In this document: in pieces, positions 1-8,956 of the stretch
Numbering within the stretch: position 1 is the first letter of the stretch
Layout: the number at the start of each line of letters is the position of its first letter
Assembly (NCBI RefSeq): GCF_003060865.1
Contig: NZ_CP028920.1
Span: forward strand, 1 to 64,000
DNA length: 64,000 nt
Origin: Gemmobacter aquarius
GTDB taxonomy: Bacteria > Pseudomonadota > Alphaproteobacteria > Rhodobacterales > Rhodobacteraceae
Direction of reading: 5' to 3'
Made by a program: the position numbers and the translations under genes
The notes under the pieces: generated by a model
Database searches by the model: none
Told to the model about the DNA's origin: nothing
What the model saw: only the letters and a program-made list of their open reading frames with translations

Positions 1-962
1 GTTTCCGTCATGGTGGCGGTGTCGGTGGGGGCGGTGGCAATTCCATTGGCTACGGTCTGGGGCGTTGCGCTTGACCGCATTTTGCCGGGCATCGTGACCC
101 CGGGCTGGAGCGCGGGCCGTGCCAACATCGTCTGGGAAATCCGATTTCCCCGCGTGGTGCTGGCTGGGCTCGTCGGGGCGGGGCTTGGGCTGGTGGGGGC
201 GGCGTTGCAATCGGTCACGCGCAATCCGCTGGCCGACCCGCATCTGCTGGGTATCTCGTCGGGCGGAGCCTTTGGCGCGATTGCGGCGCTGTTGCCACCA
301 CCGGGCTGTTCCTTGGGCTGCTGACCGTGCCGCTGATGGCCTTTGGCGGTGCGCTGGTGGCGACTGTTCTGGTGCTTGGGGTTGCGCAATTGGCCGGGGC
401 CAGCAGTGCCGACCGGCTGGTGCTGGCCGGGGTAGCCGTCAGCTTTGTCATCATGGCGGGGCCAATATCCTGATCTTTCTGGGCGATCCGCGGGCGACCA
501 TACGGTTGTGTTCTGGATGCTGGGCGGCTCGGGGCTGGCGCAATGGTCCCATCTGATCTGGCCGATGGCCGTGCTGCTGCCCTGTGGCTTTTGGCTTTGG
601 GCACAAGCCGGGCGGCTGAATGCCATGAGCCTTGGCGACGAGACAGCAGCAAGCCTTGGCATCGAGGTTGGCCGCTTTCGCCTTGCCGTCTTTGTCGCCG
701 CCGCCCTGATCACCGGCGTCATGGTGGCGTTTTCCGGGTTGATCGGATTTGTTGGCCTGATGATGCCGCATCTGGTGCGGCTGGTGGTGGGCGGTGACAA
801 CGCGCGAGTGCTGCCGCCTCGGCGCTGGCGGGGGCGGTGTTCCTGATCTGGGCCGACGCGTTGGCCCGGGTGGCTGTCGCCCCCGAAGACATGCCGATCG
901 GCGTGGTCACCGGCCTTGTGGGCGGGGTGTTCTTCATCTGGATGATGGCGCGCAGGCCTTAG
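1..962 (+). pseudogene. FecCD/BtuC-type ABC permease, frameshifted, 5' end cut by window
   Basis: Membrane permease of the iron-siderophore/cobalamin ABC importer family. The family motif LQSVTRNPLADPHLLGISSG is present, followed by FSGLIGFVGLMMPHLVRL, which marks the BtuCD coupling region. The frame is broken four times, near 297, 455, 500 and 815; in each case adding one G or C restores the next segment (for example GGANILIFLGDPRAT is followed in another frame by HTVVFWMLGGSG). The repaired product would be about 320 residues, normal for the family. The first ATG is at 10, but the family usually has more N-terminal residues, so the true start may lie outside the window. Its stop overlaps that of cobF, which converges on it. 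Next to a B12 locus a cobalamin substrate is plausible, but a siderophore substrate is equally possible. Confidence 0.8.
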
Positions 963-1715
963 GTCTTGCGGATCAGGTAGATGTCCATGATCCAGCCATG
1001 CGCGGCGCGGGCTGTCGCGCGGGTGGCCAGAATGTCGTCTTGCACCTGCGCCAGCGGTCCTGCCCGCAGAATCTGCTCGGCCATGCCGACATAGGCCCCC
1101 ACCAGATGGTCAGCTCGCCGGATCCAGCACCCGGAACGCGCCGCCCGCATCCAGCATGACGACGATGGTGGTTGCCCCGTCGGGCCAGCCGTCCATCCGC
1201 AGCGCCCGGCCCGTGGTGATGGTGACGGGTGCGGCCAGATCGTTCAGCGGGATGGCATGGGCCGCGCACAACATCTGGATCGCGGTGATGCCGGGGATCA
1301 CCTCCAGCGTCAGCGGCAGCCGCAGGCCGACCCGCCCGGCGATGCGCAGCGTGCTGTCATACAGCGACGGATCGCCCCAGACCAGCAGTGCCACGCGCGG
1401 CCCGCCGCCCAATTCCAGATGCGCGCGGATCGCTGCCTCCCAACGGGCGGCGATGGCATCGTGCCAGTCATTGACGCGTGTGACATAGTCAGGCGTTGCC
1501 GGATCACGCACCGGCAGGTCAAAGGTCTCGATCCGGGTGGCGGGGTTGGTCACGCAGGCGCGGCAGATCTGCAGGCGCAGACCAGCCAGATCGGCCTTGT
1601 CCTCGCCCTTGAGCGGCACAAGGATCAGGTCGGCGGCATTCATCGCAGCCATCCCTTGCCGGGTGACGTGATCGGGGTTGCCAGTGCCGATCCCGATCAG
1701 CGACAGATGGATCAT
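959..1715 (-). pseudogene. cobF: Precorrin-6A synthase (deacetylating) CobF, frameshifted near its end
   Basis: SAM-dependent methyltransferase that methylates C-1 of precorrin-5 and removes the acetyl group in the aerobic cobalamin pathway. The N-terminal tetrapyrrole-methylase motif GIGTGNPDHVTRQG and the segment EVIPGITAIQMLCAAH are intact. Near 1118 and again at the five-C run 1096-1100 the frame shifts; adding one base at each gives the CobF C-terminus ELTIWWGAYVGMAEQIL followed by HGWIMDIYLIRKT and a stop at 959. I chose ATG 1715 (MIHLSLIGIG); a GTG at 1739 directly after the cobA stop would add eight residues. Last gene of the minus-strand cob operon. Confidence 0.85.
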
Positions 1716-1739
1716 GGCCGAAGCCGGAATGCGCTGCAC

Positions 1740-2464
1740 TCAGCCCTCCGCCGGGTCGGCCAGGGGGCCGTAGAGGATCAGCGCAGGCTTGTCGCTGCGA
1801 CCGCCCGCCAGGCTGGTGGCAAGGGCGGCAATCGTGCTACGGTGCAGGCTCTGGTCGGGATGACCCACCGCCTCGGCCAGCAAGGCAGGGGTGTCGGGCG
1901 GCAGGCCATGGGCAACAAGCGCCTCGGCCAGCCGGGGAAAGGTGCGCTTGCCCATGAAGACGACCGTGGTGGCCAGGGGGTCGGCAAGGGCGGCCCAGTT
2001 CAGATCGTCGGGCAGGTTGCCGGTGGTATCGGCCCCGGTGATGAACTGCACCCGCCGCGCAGTCAGGCGCCGCGTCAGGGGATCCCGCCGCCGCCGCCGC
2101 CGCACAGGCTGTGGTGACGCCGGGATGATCTCATAGCAGATGCCCGCCTCTTGCAGCGCGAGGATTTCTTCCTCCAGCCGTCCGAAAATGCCGCCATCCC
2201 CTGATTTCAGCCGCACCACGCGCGCGCCGGTTTGCGCATGATCGACCAGCAGGCGGCTGACGTGGTCTTGCTTGGGTGATGGCCGGCCCGCCCGCTTGCC
2301 CACCGCCACCAGATCGGCCCCCGCCGGCACAGGGCCAAGATCGGCCCCGACGAAAGATCGTCAAACAGCACCACATCCGCCTCGGCGAGGCAGCGCGCGG
2401 CCCGGATCGTCAGCAGATCCGGATCGCCCGGCCCCGAAGATACGAAATACACATGGCCGGTCAT
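1740..2464 (-). pseudogene. cobA: Uroporphyrinogen-III C-methyltransferase (SUMT) CobA, frameshifted
   Basis: Methylates uroporphyrinogen III at C-2 and C-7 to make precorrin-2, the entry step to corrins and sirohaem. Starts at ATG 2464, overlapping the repaired cobB stop as ATGA. The N-terminal GPGDPDLLTIRAARCL is in one frame; near 2333 the frame moves and continues PAGADLVAVGKRAGRPSPKQ. Between about 2075 and 2115 a segment reads as poly-Arg; adding three single G/C bases converts it to a normal SUMT stretch (EIIPGVTTACAAA then GIPLTRRLTARR) and returns to the same frame. The end is clean (stop 1740-1742). About 240 residues when repaired, typical for a monofunctional SUMT. Confidence 0.85.
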
Positions 2465-3811
2465 GCTGCGGTCTCCGGGCTGGCGGGGCGATAAGGTGAA
2501 AGAAGGTGCCGCTGACAGTGGCGCCCTCGGTGGCCCGAAACGACCCGGTTTCGGCAACCGCTGCCCCCGTTGCATCAACCACATCGGCCAAGGCGGCGTC
2601 GGGCTGCGACAGGATCGTGGCATAGTGGAACTCGTGCCCGCGCAGGGCCATACCGACGGCAAAGCCCGGCAAGGCCAGCCTCGGCCTGGCCAGGCGATAG
2701 CCCAGATGCATCCGCCGCTTGGCAAAGCTGGTCTCCAGCCCCAATAGGCCCGCCATCTGGTGCCGCGTGCCATCAGCGGCCACCAGCCCTGCCCCCAGCG
2801 CCATATAGCCGCCACACTCGCCATGCACCGGGCGGGTGCGGGCAAACTCTGTCAGGCCCGCGCGGAACCCAGCCGCCGCCGCCAGCCGGCCCGCGTGCAA
2901 TTCCGGATACCCCCCCGGCAGCCAGCAGACCGTTGCGGTCGGGTCGGGCCTTCGTCTTGCAAAGGCGAAAACGGCAGGATCGTCGCCCCACCCGCCCGCC
3001 AATCGGCCAGAAGATGCGGATAGACAAAGGAAAACGCCGCATCCCGCGCAAGGGCGACCCGGTCTCCGGGCGGGGGCACGCAGGGGGCCGACGCCGCGCG
3101 CAACTGCCCCCCGGCCTGCGCGCGAATGGCACTTAGGTCGCAATGCGCCGCGACAAAGGCCCCCATCTCGGCCAGGATCCCGGTCAGGCGCGGCAATTCC
3201 TCGGCCTGCACCAGACCCAGATGCCGCTCGGGCAGCGCCACACCGGCCTTGCGCGGCAGCGCGCCCAGCACCGGGATACCCGCGCTGGCAAAGCCTGCCC
3301 GCACCAGCGCCTCATGCCGGGGCGAGGCGATCCGGTTCAGGATCACCCCCGCAACCGGCACATCAGCGCGATACCGCGCCAGACCCAGCGCCACCGCTGC
3401 CGCCGTCTGCGCCTGACCCGAGCAGTCGATCACCGCGATCACCGGCCAGCCCAGCACGGCGGCAATGTCGGCGCTGGCCCCGGTGCCGGTCTCTCCGGGC
3501 CGGGCCACGCCGTCAAACAGTCCCATCGCCCCTTCGGCAATCACCAGATCGGCACCCATGGCTACCTGCGCCAGCGCCCCGATCCGGTCGGGCGTCATCG
3601 CCCAGCTGTCAAGGTTGACCGACGCCCGCCCCGCCGCCGCGCTGTGAAACGCGGGGTCGATGTAATCCGGCCCGCATTTGAACGGCTGCACCGCCACCCC
3701 TTGGGCGCGCAAGGCCGCGATCAGCCCCAGCGTCACGGTTGTCTTGCCGCTGCCCGACGCGGCGGCCGAAATCAGAAGACCCGCCGGGCGCTGAACACGG
3801 GGCGGTGTCAT
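2461..3811 (-). pseudogene. cobB: Hydrogenobyrinic acid a,c-diamide synthase CobB, frameshifted
   Basis: ATP- and glutamine-dependent amidotransferase acting on side chains a and c of hydrogenobyrinate. The N-terminal P-loop AAASGSGKTTVTLG and KCGPDYIDPAFH lie in the first frame; the class-I glutaminase part (CWLPGGYPELHAG, HGECGGYMALG, GTFFHLIAP) lies in a second frame reached near 2947 by adding one C to a CCC run. A second one-base addition near 2475 produces the stop TGA 2463-2461, which overlaps the cobA start. ATG 3811 overlaps the repaired cobM stop. Repaired length about 450 residues. Apart from the two indels, all domains are present. Confidence 0.87.
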
Positions 3812-4580
3812 TCGGGAAACCTCGGGTCGGTGCCTACGGGGCGATAGCGGCGGTCGTAGTCGCCTGCGTATAGCCGGCTTTCGTCAAACCCCTCCGCCCA
3901 AGGGCGCGCCCGACCACGATCAACGCGGTCCGCTCTCCGACCCCTATCATGGGATCAAGGCTGGCAAGCGTCGCCCGCACCACCTGCTGATCCGGCCAGG
4001 ACGCACGAAACACCACCGCAACCGGGCAATCCGCGCCATAGAACGGCAGCAGCCGCGCCACGACTTCGGCCAGCATATGCACCGACAGGTGGATGGCCAG
4101 CGTCGCCCCGGTGCGGGCGAAATTCTCAAGGCTTTCGGCCTCGGGCATTGCCGAGGCGCGGCCTGCCGTGCGCGTCAGCACCACCGATTGCGCCAATCCG
4201 GGCAGGGTCAGCTCGGCCTGCAACACCGCGGCGGCCGCGGCAAAGGACGGCACGCCCGGCGTCACGTCAAACGGGATGCCAAGGGCGCGCAGGCGGCGCA
4301 ATTGCTCGCCCATCGCCGACCAGATCGACAGATCGCCGGAATGCAGCCGCGCCACATCCAGACCCGCGGCATGGGCTGCGCTTATCTCGGCCATGATGTC
4401 GTCCAGCGACAGCGGCGCGGTGTTCACGATCCGCGCACCGGGCGGGCAATGCGACATCAACGCCTCGGGCACCAGCGATCCAGCGTAGAGGCACACTGGG
4501 CTGCCAGCGATCAGGTCGCGACCGCGCAGGGTGATCAGGTCAGCCGCACCGGGCCCTGCCCCGATAAAATGGACGGTCAT
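3808..4580 (-). pseudogene. cobM: Precorrin-4 C11-methyltransferase CobM, C-terminal frameshift
   Basis: SAM-dependent methylase adding the C-11 methyl group to precorrin-4. The motif [14 protein letters not shown] at residues 7-20 and [14 protein letters not shown] are present. The body is intact, but the last 25 residues as read ([13 protein letters not shown]) are a shifted version of [17 protein letters not shown], the normal CobM ending; one extra G in the four-base run at 3889-3892 restores it and brings the stop to 3808-3810, overlapping the cobB ATG. Since almost the whole enzyme is unaffected, activity might survive even if the indel were real. ATG 4580 overlaps the cobE stop. Confidence 0.87.
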
Positions 4581-4938
4581 GTGATGTGTCCTCTGGTTTC
4601 GGCGATGGCGCAGGTCGCCATGCCGCCGCGCGCCGTGATCCGCGCACGCTCAGCCGCGCGTTCGGCCCTGCCGCCACAAGGGCGGCGGCTTCGGCCACCG
4701 ACCCGGTGCCGTGCATCGCAAGGATGCGCGGCGATTGCGTAGGGGTTTGCACGCCTGCCACCGCCACGGCCAGTAGCGGCAGGCCGCGCGCATCGGCCAG
4801 GGCCTGCACGCCCGCGACCTTTTCTGCCAGCGTAGCCAGTGCATCGACGCGGCCCCCGGCAGCCTCGGCCAGCGCCAGCACCTCGTGCAGCGCCTCGGGT
4901 GGCGCGCCGTCGCGGTATCCGATTCCGGCCACCCTCAT
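4577..4938 (-). pseudogene. cobE: CobE (CbiG C-terminal-like) cobalamin biosynthesis protein, frameshifted near end
   Basis: Small protein of about 120 residues equivalent to the C-terminal domain of CbiG, found in aerobic cob clusters. In sequence: MRVAGIGYRDGAPPEAL at the start, then LATLAEKVAGVQALA and the typical GTGSVAEAAAL. The frame breaks near 4652 after ARLSV; adding one G yields [19 protein letters not shown] and a stop at 4577 that overlaps the cobM start. ATG 4938 overlaps the cobL stop as ATGA; an in-frame ATG 15 bases upstream is less likely because it lacks the coupling geometry. The biochemical role of stand-alone CobE is not firmly established. Confidence 0.8.
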
Positions 4939-6112
4939 CTGATCCCCCGCCATTGCACCACGGGCCGCGCGGCCTGCCAGTCGCGGAACCGGCCAAGCGT
5001 GCCCGCCTCGGCCAGATCGATCCGCAACAGGGTGCCGCCATGGCGGGCGTGCAGATCGGCCAGCCGGGCTTCGGCCTCGAGTGTCACGCCATTGGCCACG
5101 ATCCGGGTGCCCGGCGGCAGCACCGCCATAGCGCGTCGTATAGCGCCGCATCGCCGCCGCCGCCGACAAAGACCGCATCGGGCGGCGGCAAGCCCCCCAG
5201 CATCGGCAGCGCCGCGCCGTGCCGCAAATCCATCCGATGCGCCACGCCAAAGCGGTCGGCGTTGGCGGTGATGGTGGCGGCGCGGTCCGCCCGCGCCTCA
5301 AGGCAGACCGCCCGCCCGCCCGCAAGGCACCATTCCACCGACACAGACCCCGACCCGGCCCCGATATCCCACAACAGCTCGGCCGGGCGGGGGCCAAGCG
5401 CCGACAGCGTGATTGCCCGCACCGGGGCCTTGGTGATCTGGCCGTCATGCTGGAACAGATCGTCAGGAAGGCCGCTTGCACGCGGCAGGCCCGCGCCGGG
5501 CGGCAGATCGGCGCCGTCGATCGCCACCGCCACGGGGGCCGCGATGTCTGGCCAGCCGCAGCCGCTGCGGAGGCGCTCAACCGGCCCACCCAGCGCCTCG
5601 GCCACCGTGACCCGCGCCGCGCCAAAGCCATGGGCGGTCAGCCAGCCCGACAGCTCGGCCACCGCCGCCCCGTCGCGCAGGGTGCAGATCACCCGCACGC
5701 CCCGGGCCAGCACTGGCCACAAACGGGCATACGGGGCGGCATGCAGACCCAGACAGATCACGTCCTCCAGCCGCCAGCCCAGCCGCGCTGCCAGCAGCGA
5801 AAACGTGCCCGCCACCGGATGCGCCACCCATTCGCCGGGCGAAAGATGCGCCACGACCGACCCGCCTGCTCCGAACCAGAACGGATCGCCCGACACCAGC
5901 ATCGCCACCCTTTGCCCGCGGCGAGCCAAGAGCGGGTCAAGGTCGAACGGCACCGGCCACGCTTGCCCCCGCGCCCCCACACCCGCCAGCGCCAGATGCC
6001 TGGGCGCGCCGAACACCACCGCTGCCTGCGCCAGCGCGGCACGGCTTGCCTCGGACAGGCCCGCCGGTCCATCCTCGCCCAGACCGATGATCGCAAGCCA
6101 AGGTTCAAACAT
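4935..6112 (-). pseudogene. cobL: Precorrin-6Y C5,15-methyltransferase/decarboxylase CobL (CbiE-CbiT fusion), frameshifted
   Basis: Two-domain enzyme that methylates C-5 and C-15 of precorrin-6B and decarboxylates the ring C acetate. The CbiE-like tetrapyrrole methylase domain covers roughly residues 1-195 (IIGLGEDGPAGLSEASR, SGDPFWFGAG). The CbiT-like class-I methyltransferase follows (LLWDIGAGSGSVSVEWCL). Near 5128 the frame is lost after YDALW; adding one G gives AVLPPGTRIVANGVTLEAE and the expected end at 4935. ATG 6112 (MFEPWLAIIG) is the start; it shares two bases with the divergent cobK start. Confidence 0.87.
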
Positions 6113-6863
6113 GACGCGCATCCTGCTGCTGGGCGGCACGACCGAAGCCAGCCTGATGGCGCAGGCGCTGGCGCGGGCCGGGCTGGACGCGGTGTTTTCC
6201 TATGCCGGGCGCACGGACAGCCCCGCGCCGCAGCCCTTGGCCACACGCGTCGGCGGGTTTGGCGGGGTGCCGGGGCTGGTGGCCTGGCTGCGCGACCACC
6301 GCATCAGCCATGTGATCGACGCCACCCACCCCTTTGCGGCGCAGATGAGCCGGAATGCGATCACGGCCTGCGCACAGACGGGCATCGCCCTTGTGGGGCT
6401 GGAGCGTGCCGCCTGGCAGCCCGGGCCGGGCGATGACTGGCGCACCGTGCTTGATGTGGATGCAGCCGTGACCACCCTGCCCGACGCGCCCGCCCGGGTG
6501 TTTCTGGCCATCGGCAAGCAGACCCTTGCCCCCTTTGCCGCCAAACCGCAGCACCATTACCTGCTGCGGCTGGTCGATCCGCCGACCGGGCCCCTGCCCT
6601 TGCCACGGGCCAGCGTGGTGATCGCGCGCGGCCCGTTCGACATGGCCAGCGATGCCGCCCTGCTGCGCGATCACGCCATCACCCATATCGTGGCAAAGAA
6701 CGCCGGTGGCACGGGGGCCGAGGCAAAGCTGACGGCCGCGCGGGCGCGTGGCCTGCCGGTCATCCTGATCGACCGGCCCGTCTTGCCGGCGCGCAAGGTG
6801 GTGGCCACGGTCAGCGATGTGATGGCCTGGCTGGGTCATGCAGACACCGAGCGGGGTGTATAG
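6111..6863 (+). CDS. cobK: Precorrin-6A reductase CobK
   Basis: NADPH-dependent reductase of precorrin-6A, 250 residues, uninterrupted. The N-terminal ILLLGGTTEASLMAQAL resembles a dinucleotide-binding turn, and DATHPFAAQMSRNA and KNAGGTGAEAKLTAAR are typical of CobK/CbiJ. It is the only gene of the cob block on the plus strand: its ATG (6111-6113) overlaps the minus-strand ATG of cobL (6112-6110) in the sequence CATG, and its last 28 bases overlap the end of cobJ. There is no room for a conventional upstream promoter outside cobL. A much longer open frame upstream in the same phase is the antisense of cobL and was not used. Confidence 0.93.
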   Translation: MTRILLLGGTTEASLMAQALARAGLDAVFSYAGRTDSPAPQPLATRVGGFGGVPGLVAWLRDHRISHVIDATHPFAAQMSRNAITACAQTGIALVGLERAAWQPGPGDDWRTVLDVDAAVTTLPDAPARVFLAIGKQTLAPFAAKPQHHYLLRLVDPPTGPLPLPRASVVIARGPFDMASDAALLRDHAITHIVAKNAGGTGAEAKLTAARARGLPVILIDRPVLPARKVVATVSDVMAWLGHADTERGV

Positions 6864-7576
6864 ACCCAGCGCCCGACGCGACGGGTCGCCTGATTGCCGA
6901 CGATCACCACCGTGCGCATATCGGCCATCTCGGCCTCGGCTTCGGCGAGCGTGACACAGGTCAGTGTTTCGTCCGGCGTGCTGACCGCACGGGCAAACAG
7001 GACGAGCCGACCGGGTTCGCATTCCTCGCGCAGGATGCGCAAGACTTCAACGAACTGGTGCGGGCGCGAGGCGGATCGTGGGTTGTAAAAGGCCATCGCA
7101 AAGCCGCCTTGTGCTGCGTGGCGCAGGCGGCGTTCCACCTCGGCAAAGGGTTTGAGATTGTCGCTCAGGTTGATGGCGCAAAAATCATGCCCGAGGGGCG
7201 CGCCCGCCCGCGCCGCCGCCGCGAGCATCGCCGTGATGCCGGGCAGGATGCGGATGTCGGTATCCTGCCTGTCGCGACGCACCTCCAGCGCCTCGAACAG
7301 GGCCGAGGCCATCGCGAACACCCCCGGATCGCCCGATGACACGATCACCACACGCGCGCCCGCCGCCGCCAGATCCAGCGCGTGCTGGGCGCGGTCAAGC
7401 TCTACCCGGTTGTCAGAGGCATGCAGCGTCAGCCCCGCACGCGGCGCGATGCGCGCAACATAAGGAATATAGCCCACCACATCGGTTGCCTGATCCAGCG
7501 CCGCTGTCACCTCGGGCGTGACGAGGCCCTCGGCACCCGGGCCAAGGCCGGCAACGGCGACCCAGCCGCCAATCAT
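6836..7576 (-). CDS. cobJ: Precorrin-3B C17-methyltransferase CobJ
   Basis: SAM-dependent methylase that contracts the macrocycle ring while methylating C-17, giving precorrin-4. 246 residues. The N-terminal VAGLGPGAEGLVTPEV is the methylase glycine loop; VIVSSGDPGVFAMAS and RILPGITAMLAAAARAGAPL form the active-site region, and GHDFCAINLSDNLKPF is diagnostic of CobJ/CbiH. ATG 7576 overlaps the cobI stop. The 3' end overlaps cobK on the other strand by 28 bases. Confidence 0.95.
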   Translation of the reverse strand: MIGGWVAVAGLGPGAEGLVTPEVTAALDQATDVVGYIPYVARIAPRAGLTLHASDNRVELDRAQHALDLAAAGARVVIVSSGDPGVFAMASALFEALEVRRDRQDTDIRILPGITAMLAAAARAGAPLGHDFCAINLSDNLKPFAEVERRLRHAAQGGFAMAFYNPRSASRPHQFVEVLRILREECEPGRLVLFARAVSTPDETLTCVTLAEAEAEMADMRTVVIVGNQATRRVGRWVYTPRSVSA

Positions 7577-8319
7577 TCATCACCCCCTGCGACCGGGCGG
7601 CGGCCGTGGCCATGCACCAGCACGATCGCGAAATACGGGCAATCGGCGGCATCCACATCGGCCAGCCGTGCCATCCGCTGGCCCGGCATCGTGCCGCGTT
7701 CGATCAGCCAGGCGTCCTGCAACCGGCCCGCCGCCTGAAGGGCGCGCCGCACCCGGGGAAGGTTGCGCCCGGTCTTCATAATCGCCAGCGCATCAGACGT
7801 CTGCATGTAACGCAGAAGATCTTCTTCGGGCAGCGTGCCCATGAGCACTGTCAGGACATCGTCGCCCCAAGTAATAGGCACGCCCGTCGCGTTCCAACAA
7901 CCCACCATGCCGGGAATGCCGGGGATCACCTCGACTGGCACAACATCGCGCAGGCGGATATAAAGATGCATGAAGGACCCGTAAAAGAACGGATCGCCTT
8001 CGCACAGGACCACCACCTCGTGGCCGGCCATGGCCAAACCGCGGAGCCGGTCGGCCCAATCGTCATAGAAGGCCGACAGCAGGCGGTTGTAGTCGGGGCT
8101 GTCAAACGGGATTTCGGTAGTGACCGGGTATTCCATCGGATATTCGCTGGCACCCTGCGCCAGCATGCCGTCCACGATCCGCCGCGCCTGACCCTGTCGC
8201 CCGGCCTTGCGGAAATAGGCCACGTGCTGCGCGGACCGGATCACCCGGTCAGAGCGGACCGAGATGAGGTCCGGGTCGCCGGGGCCAAGCCCGGCACAGA
8301 TGATGCGGCCCATGGTCAT
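7573..8319 (-). CDS. cobI: Precorrin-2 C20-methyltransferase CobI
   Basis: Adds the C-20 methyl group to precorrin-2, giving precorrin-3A. 248 residues from ATG 8319 (MTMGRIICAGLGPGDPDLIS); a second ATG two codons on is also possible. This start lies seven bases after the cobH stop, and no upstream start is needed because the methylase glycine loop begins at once. The family segments LCEGDPFFYGSFMHLY and EVIPGIPGMVGCWNATG are present. Ends at 7573 in an ATGA overlap with cobJ. Confidence 0.95.
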   Translation of the reverse strand: MTMGRIICAGLGPGDPDLISVRSDRVIRSAQHVAYFRKAGRQGQARRIVDGMLAQGASEYPMEYPVTTEIPFDSPDYNRLLSAFYDDWADRLRGLAMAGHEVVVLCEGDPFFYGSFMHLYIRLRDVVPVEVIPGIPGMVGCWNATGVPITWGDDVLTVLMGTLPEEDLLRYMQTSDALAIMKTGRNLPRVRRALQAAGRLQDAWLIERGTMPGQRMARLADVDAADCPYFAIVLVHGHGRRPVAGGDE

Positions 8320-8326
8320 TTCCCGG

Positions 8327-8956
8327 TCATTCCTTGCGACTTGCCAAGGCATTGACAGCGGCAACCGTAATCGCCGATCCGCCCAGTCGCCCATCCACGA
8401 CCACTGCAGGTACCGGAGCGGCATCCATAAGGGCGGCCTTGGATTCCGCGGCACCAATAAAGCCCACCGGGCACCCGATGATCGCTGTCGGCCTTGGGCA
8501 ATCGGGGTCTTCCAGCATGTTCAGCAGGTGAAACAACGCGGTCGGCGCGTTGCCGATGGCAACCAAGGCGCCCCCGAGGTGCGGCCGCCACAACTCGACC
8601 GCCGCCGCCGAGCGGGTGTTGCCCATGCGGGCGGCAAGCGCGGGCACCGCTGGGTCTTGCAGCGTGCAGATCACCGCATTGCCTGCAGGCAGGCGGGCGC
8701 GGGTGATTCCCTCGCTGACCATACGGACATCGCACAGGATCGGTGCGCCCGCTTCAAGTGCGGTGCGGGCAGCGATCGCCATGCCGGGCGAGAATCGCAC
8801 ATGCCGCTCCAGCCCGACCATGCCCGCCGCATGGATCATGCGGACCACGACCACCTCCTCCTCGGGAGTGAAGGCGGCAAGATCGGCCTCGGCCCGGATG
8901 GTGGCAAAGGATTGCACATAGATTTTCGCGCCGTCCTTTTCATAGACATGCGGCAT
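8327..8956 (-). CDS. cobH: Precorrin-8X methylmutase CobH
   Basis: Catalyses the 1,5-sigmatropic shift of the C-11 methyl group to C-12, giving hydrogenobyrinic acid. 209 residues, standard length. The conserved histidine that protonates the substrate is in VRMIHAAGMVGLERHV (near residue 42), and ITRARLPAGNAVICTL and IIGCPVGFIGAAESK are family signatures. Its ATG shares one base with the cobG stop, so the two are likely translationally coupled. Confidence 0.95.
   Translation of the reverse strand: MPHVYEKDGAKIYVQSFATIRAEADLAAFTPEEEVVVVRMIHAAGMVGLERHVRFSPGMAIAARTALEAGAPILCDVRMVSEGITRARLPAGNAVICTLQDPAVPALAARMGNTRSAAAVELWRPHLGGALVAIGNAPTALFHLLNMLEDPDCPRPTAIIGCPVGFIGAAESKAALMDAAPVPAVVVDGRLGGSAITVAAVNALASRKE

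Noticed and set aside
290..820. Programmed ribosomal frameshifting in the btuC-like gene.
   Set aside because: Four shifts in one gene, no slippery heptamers or pseudoknots, and the same pattern in unrelated neighbours; indels or miscalls explain it better.
2075..2115. GCC-triplet run that could be taken for a microsatellite or contingency locus in cobA.
   Set aside because: After single-base repair it encodes the ordinary Ala-rich loop of SUMT enzymes; only about six triplets and no evidence of variability.
4839..6110. Long plus-strand open frame in phase with cobK, extending it by about 420 codons.
   Set aside because: It is antisense to cobL/cobE, is rich in Arg/Pro/Ser, and has no family features; it is a high-GC shadow frame. 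cobK starts at 6111.
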